DNA of 64,000 bases from Medicago truncatula. Lineage: Eukaryota; Streptophyta; Magnoliopsida; Fabales; Fabaceae. This document shows positions 58,613 to 64,000 of this stretch, in pieces. A program made the translations under genes and the position numbers. Every line of letters starts with the position of its first letter. The first letter of the stretch is position 1. Where the stretch lies: assembly GCF_003473485.1 (NCBI RefSeq), contig NC_053042.1:12916501-12980500 (forward strand), in the 5' to 3' direction. The notes under the pieces are model-generated. The model was not told the DNA's origin. It saw only the letters and a list, made by a program, of their open reading frames with translations, and did no database searches.

Positions 58613-59630
58613 GGTACTATTTAATTGAACATTTTCTTTGTTTTGCTCTTTCAAGTGCTAGATGTTTAGCTCTACGATTTTAAGCTTTGTATTTTGTTCT
58701 TGTAAACTTCTATGTTTCATTTGAATCTAAGCAACATCATGATCAACCTTTGGATTTTTACTATATGATTGTTTGTAATGTTTTATGAGTTCCTCTCCAG
58801 TTTGGTTTGTTTGAACATAGTTTCTGCTCCAATTTCACGATCACAACATCCTTGTTCCTAATCGTGCGATTCACCACTTTCTTTCCGTGACTACATGCCT
58901 ACCGTTTCTCAATTGGGTTGTAACTCTCAATCGTTTGAGTTTCAATTAACACTGCAAATTCTCTTAACTGTTTTTTGTGTTGAGTTTTGAGGCGATTCAA
59001 CGAGCTGCTACAGTTTTCATTCATGGCTTGAATATGCACATGGAAATTCCTAGTCACTCCACGGCCAGCACAAACTCCTCAAACATGATTGTTTTCTTAA
59101 AGGAACGCCACTTTGTGTGACATTCAGGCCTCACATCTTCCTACACTGTATGTCAAAGAAGATATCATAAGCATCAAGACTTCTGATGAGTGCTAATTGT
59201 GGTATCAAAGATTTAGAATTCGAACCACAAACTTTTTTAATGAACTATTAAATTTGATTCCATGAAGAACGGATATAGACACGACACGTACACTAAGATG
59301 CCGACACCGCTAATAATTTACGTAAATTACGTAATTCAATGTAATTATATATGTCGGTGTTGTGTCAATGTTGGACATGACATATGTCCGACACCGAAAT
59401 ACGCATAATCTAAAAAGTGTTGGTGCTTCATAGAATTTTGATTGTTAAAAGTGTTGAATGTAATAAATAGATGGATGTTAGATGTTAATACTCTAATGTC
59501 TTTCCACATTATTTCCTAACTTCTATAATCTCACAATTAGCTAATAGAGTGACATTATGCGCCGACAATGTGATTGCAAACCTAGTCCATCGTCTCGCAA
59601 CCAGCATCAATAAATATCTCTACCCATGTA

Positions 59631-59801
59631 TTCCCTCCGTTCTAAAATATAAATAAATTTGATTTTTTAGGTTCATTCAATTAATGATGTATGTGGTTCA
59701 TATTATGGACCACATACATCATTAATTGAATATGGACCACATACATCATTAATTGAATGAACCTAAAAAGTCAAATTTGCTTATATTAAATACGGAGGGA
59801 G
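59631..59801. mobile_element. Stowaway-like MITE, near-perfect hairpin
   Basis: 171 bp, ends TTCCCTCCGTTCTAAAATA and TACGGAGGGAG, TA on each side. The arms pair almost throughout (GGTTCATTCAATTAATGATG and its complement), with a 27-bp internal duplication (TATGGACCACATACATCATT) in the loop side. Confidence 0.8.
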
Positions 59802-60006
59802 TATCTTACAATAGAATTTTAAGTATAACACTTTTAAGTTAAAATCTCACTCACCTTTAGTGGCATGAGGCAAGAGCATTATTGAGAATATTCTATTAGA
59901 GTGTTGTAATTTTTCTTGGTTTAAAAGTAATAACCCTAAATTATTCAAAAAAGTAATAATCTTAAAGATACTTGTTAACATTTTTTTTTTCTTCTTTTTG
60001 TTCAAC

Positions 60007-60155
60007 CCACTTAGATTGGCTTAGTGGTATTGACTTGGAATTTTGAAATGTGCTTCTTCTCAAAGTCTCAGGTTCGATTATCTCTGGTGCTAATTTTGGT
60101 GGACTAATTTAGTGTTAGTGGCTTTGGTCTTTGACCTAACAGTCAAACAAAATTT
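60007..60155 (+). mobile_element. SINE-like, tRNA-derived sequence
   Basis: GATTGGCTTAGTGGTATTGAC (A box) and CAGGTTCGATTATCTC (B box) at suitable spacing. No target duplication or clean tail found, so borders are approximate. Confidence 0.45.
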
Positions 60156-60576
60156 CTGCAGAAATATCCCAATATTTTCCCATTTCAATAATGCCATGAA
60201 ACCACAAATAAAAAAAACTCTTCTCCCAAGTCCCAATTAGACATACACTTCCCAATTATCTCCATTTTAGTGAAAGTTGGCTCTTTTTTCTACTCATCAT
60301 ACAATTGGTTCCCAGTATATACCATTACATATATAATTGAAATGAAAAATTAATATTATTTAATTTTTATTTGACTGTCACACCAATTATTTATTTCCCA
60401 ATGGTAGAAGTGGAACCAATGAAAATACACACCGGCCATCAATATTAAAACATTTTGGCGTGGATATTATAACTTCATAAGTCTATAGACACACTTCACA
60501 AGATAATATTTACACCGAGTTTCATTCACATTTCACAGGATATTGTTTCTAATTTCATCGTGAATGAATCATCGTC

Positions 60577-63500
60577 ATGTCATTTCAATATATCCCCGAT
60601 TTTCATAGGATAATATTGCAAGATAAGAAGCTTGTAAGCATATTAGAAATAATTAAATTGCATATTTAGAGTATGTTGCATTTATTTATATATGTTTATA
60701 TTTAAAAATGTTAATAACTTTATGAATTTCTTTGTTGCAGAGGGTTCCAAAGAAATATGTGGAGAAATATTGGAAAGGAATATCAAACCCAATATTCCTT
60801 AAATTACCAAATGGTGTTCAACAAAAAATATTTTGGGTGGAGAATAATGGTGATATTTGGTTTCAAAAAAATTGGGATAATTTTGCAAAGTCTCTCAAAT
60901 ATGGAAATCTTTTAACTTTTAAATATATTGGTGGATCATATTTCAAGGTTAAGATATTTGGTGTCAATGCTTTAGAAATAGATTATTCCAATATAAAATC
61001 TGTTGATGAAGTTGTTGAAGCTACAAAAGAAGATAAAGAGATTGTTGATTTGACTGATGAGAGTGAAATACCAAAGGAAGCTCAAATGATGACAAATGGG
61101 AAGAGAAAAATGAGTATAGATATTGACACTCTTAAGCAAAAATTCCCAGGTGAGAACTTCATTTGATTTCCTTTTTAATATCAAATAATTTTTAGTAAAA
61201 TCACTTCTTTTTTTTAGTATTTTTAGTACTTAACAAATGAACTCAAAAGCAGGTAGGAACATTGAAGACACGGTTAAGAAAGTTAAAAAAAGCTCAAGAA
61301 TTGAAGTTGTTAATGAGACAACTAATAATGTGAATCCCTTTTTTGAAGTTTTAATGACCCAAACTTATGCCCATGGTCATATCTTGGTAAGTAACTATCT
61401 AAAAATGTCTACTAATTTGGCTTTAATTAATATCACGAATCTCTAATAAAATATGGTTCATGAATTGAAACAGGTGATACCATGCAACTTTTCAAGATCA
61501 TACTTGAACAAATTTGAAGGGATTGCAAGCTTAAGAGTTGGAGAGGACACAGCTATGAAAGTGGATATAGTGTTTAACAATAAAAGATCTTCTAAATCTA
61601 TGAGTACTGGTTGGAAGTTATTTAACCAAAAATATAACTTACAAGTTGGTGATAAATGTAAATTTGTGATGACTCAAAGAGAACCACTTTTATTCACTAT
61701 TACTATTACTAAAGCCATCAAGGGACCAAACCCTAAGAAGTTGCAAGGTTTTTCTTTCTTGTTTGCTTTTTTATTTTTGTCATTAAAAATGTTTATATAT
61801 TGATATTTTTAATTAACATCTAAATTCCTATTTTCTTTGATCCACGACAAGGTTATAAAGAAGGGATATCTTCTGTTGATCGTGATTTTCTAAAGAGAAA
61901 AGACACCGAAGAAACTTGTAGGACCCTTCCAAAAGTGCACGCTCTTCAGGGTATTTTTCTAACTTCTTTAAAGTTTCTTTGATCCTTAATTTCTTTTAAT
62001 TAACATCTAAATTCCTTAATTTCTTTGATCCATGACAAGGTTATAAAGAAGGGATCTCTTCTGGTGATCGAGATATTCTAAAGAGGAATGGCACTGGAGA
62101 AACTTATAGGACTCTTCCAAAAGTGCATGCTCTTCAAGGTATTTTTCTAACTTCTTTAAAGTTTCTTTGATTCTTTATTTCTTTAGGTAGTTAACATCTA
62201 AATTCCTTAATTTCTTTGATCCATGACAATGTTATAAAGAAGAGAACTTTTGTTGTGATCGTGATATTCTAAAGAAGAAAGACACAGGACAAACTTATAG
62301 GACCCTTCCAAAAGTGCATGCTCTTCAGGGTATTTTTCTAACTTCTTTAAAGTTTCTTTGATCCTTAAATTCTTTATTTAGTTAACATATAAGTTTCTTA
62401 ATTTCTTTGATGCATGACAAGGTTATAAAGAATGGACCTCTTCTTGTGATAAGAATATTCTGCAGAGGAAAGACATTGGAGAAACATCTAGCTGGAGCTG
62501 TCCGAAAGAGCATGCTTCCCATGGTATAATCTTCTAACTTTAAAGATTTTAGATTTTTGTATTGTGAAGTATTTTTAAATATTTGTAATTTTTTTAAATA
62601 GTTCTCTGAATTAAAAGTGTTATTAATCTGGCCTCTAAACTTATCAATAACTTATACATTTTTTAACTGAGATTTAAAATGTATCCTTAAATTCCCTAAA
62701 AAAAAAGTATCCTTAAACATTAATTTTAAATAGCCATAAATTTGAAAGAAATTTTAGTTATGCTGTTAAACTATTAGATAATTTGTAATTTGTGATTGAG
62801 CCTTACAAAATATTTAGGAATTCCAGTGTTCATTATTATTTATGGAACATATATACAAATTATTGGACATGATTAGAAATTTATTTAGCATAGAAATTTA
62901 TTTAAAAAAATTGTATGTGATTTAAAACTAAATTCCTTAATTTCTTTGAAAATGTTTTATTATTTTGGTTTGTGTATCGCAAAATATTTAATAGTTCAAG
63001 GGTTCAGTTATTATTTTGCTTTTTTGTTTTTGTCATTAAACATCTTTTTGAATTGTTATTTGGCTTACATCTTCCTTAATTTCTTTGATCCATGTCAAGG
63101 TTATAAAGAAAGGATCTCTTCTTATGAAAATAATAATCTAAAGAGGAAATACATTGGAGAATCTTGTAGGAGCCGTCCAAAACTGCATGATCTACAGAGT
63201 ACTTTTCTTCTAACTTTTTTAAAGTTTTTAGATTTTACTATTGTGAAGGATTATTAGATATTTGTATTATTTTTAAATAGTTCTCTGAATTAAAGTTGAT
63301 CCTCTAAACTTATATATTAGAAAAATCCATTTTTATATTGGGAAAGAGAAGGGTTTTTTTTTTTTATTAATTCAAGTGACATTAATTAACATTTCAACTT
63401 TTAAATAATTTGTGAATGGGCCTTACAAAATATTTAATAATTCAAGGATTCAGTAAATTAATTTTTCGTTGGAACCTATATAAAAACTATTGATATGTTT

Positions 63501-64000
63501 AAGGGCGTGATTAGAAATTTATTTATCTTATAAACCTATTTAAAAATCTCTATTTTTTTTTTTGGGACCCTACAAAAATAGGATATTATAAAATCTAATT
63601 TTTTTTGGATCCTTTAAAAATCTCTAAATCTTTAAATATATTTTTTTCGTAGTATATTATAAAATTACATAACCATATGGTTGGTTTTCCATAAATTTTC
63701 GTAGTCTTGGCTTGAGACATAAAATTTAATTCTCTCAAGTGTCAATTTTTGTAGCCTATTTTGTCTTCTTAAAAAAAACATTAATATATATAATGTCATT
63801 TTGTGTGTAGAATCAAAGGGTCAAAACGTGATGAAACACAATACATTCAAGGTTTTGGTGAATTCCAAACGCCCGGTAGGGTTAATTACAAAAAATATGA
63901 CTACTATGTTGATATAAAGATATAAATGTCAGAACTAAATAATATGTAAATGATATTTTTTGTTTTTATTTGCAGCATGCACCAAAGAGATTTATGGGAA
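60577..64000 (+). CDS. REM B3-domain protein with amplified linker exon 5 (runs off the window)
   Basis: Exons in phase: 60577-60633, 60741-61149, 61253-61386, 61474-61747, 61852-61950, 62040-62138, 62422-62523, 63100-63198, 63811-63875, 63976 onward (cut by the window edge at 64000). A further exon 5-like copy at 62231-62329 has an intact frame but lost its acceptor (ACAAT for ACAAG). B3-1 about 9-105, B3-2 201-291, then four consecutive ~33-residue linker repeats beginning GYKE and containing a K(R/K) cluster and a late PK or PKV; the B3-3 start (APKRFMG) is just visible. Sister genes have none or one copy of this linker exon. It could instead be spliced with only a subset; all combinations stay in frame because each copy is phase 1-1. 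Confidence 0.82.
61852..63198 (+). repeat. Five tandem copies of linker exon 5 with flanking intron
   Basis: Copies start at 61852, 62040, 62231, 62422 and 63100; the first four recur at 188-191 bp. Each has the acceptor context ATGACAAGG or CATGTCAAGG (broken in the third), TTATAAAGAA, then AAGAGGAAA or a relative, CCAAAAGTGCATGCTCTTCA, and a GTATTT/GTATAA/GTACTT donor. Lengths are 99, 99, 99, 102 and 99 nt, all multiples of three. Confidence 0.88.

Larger units (their letters stand above)
58613..60576. other. Intergenic and 5' flank of the last B3 gene
   Basis: No gene. It includes the 3' flank shared with sister genes (to ~58790), unclassified sequence, a Stowaway-like MITE (59631-59801), a SINE-like block (60007-60155) and, from ~60190, promoter text shared with the first gene (TTCTACTCATCATAC), with GAAAATACACACCGGCCA at 60421. 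Confidence 0.5.

Noticed and set aside
61852-63198. CRISPR-like array of regular repeats
   Set aside because: The ~190-bp units are exon-plus-intron copies with splice sites; spacers are not unique and this is a plant gene.

Overview
This is a plant nuclear window: AT-rich, with GT-AG introns and dense transposon debris. The proteins and repeats look legume, and a Medicago/Trifolium/Pisum-type genome is the best guess; the species was not proven. The backbone is a tandem array of REM-type (VRN1-like) B3-domain genes. I could rebuild their exon structures because every splice junction keeps phase and the paralogues share exon borders. Six genes lie complete in the window, a seventh runs off the right edge, and there are two relics.

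Layout. A B3 relic on the minus strand (731-844) is cut at its splice acceptor by a 6.4 kb Mutator-like element (MULE, 845-7225; 9-bp target duplication, ~240-bp inverted repeats). The MULE carries a broken transposase (minus) and a divergently transcribed, intact plant-mobile-domain gene (plus). Next come three plus-strand B3 genes (8067-10560, 14750-16682, 20232-22407), with a solo LTR between the first two, and a decayed fourth copy (24435-26305). A CYP96A-type cytochrome P450 (28862-30382) is followed by a divergent minus-strand B3 gene (31168-32901). The stretch 33.0-42.3 kb is a transposon graveyard: Stowaway MITEs, LINE pieces, MULE and hAT derivatives, and a SINE. A second minus-strand B3 gene (42361-44585) comes next, then gypsy relics, SINEs and a 2.2 kb MULE-type element up to 54 kb. 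The last two B3 genes (54289-58612 and 60577 to beyond 64000) are on the plus strand.

The ancestral B3 gene here has seven exons: exons 1-2 encode B3-1, exon 3 a linker, exon 4 B3-2, exons 5-6 linkers, exon 7 B3-3. Exon 5, and the block of exons 3-5, both begin and end in phase 1, so they can be lost or multiplied without breaking the frame. The array shows this happening. Exon 5 is absent in the second gene, broken in the third, and present in five tandem copies (one with a dead acceptor) in the last. Exons 3-5 are duplicated in the 54-58 kb gene, predicting a four-B3 protein. This module-copying is the most interesting system in the window.

The other genes are unconnected to the B3 array: the P450 is probably a lipid/wax hydroxylase, though its I-helix acidic residue is missing, and the mobile-domain gene belongs to the MULE. 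All gene models come from sequence reading only; no transcript evidence was available.
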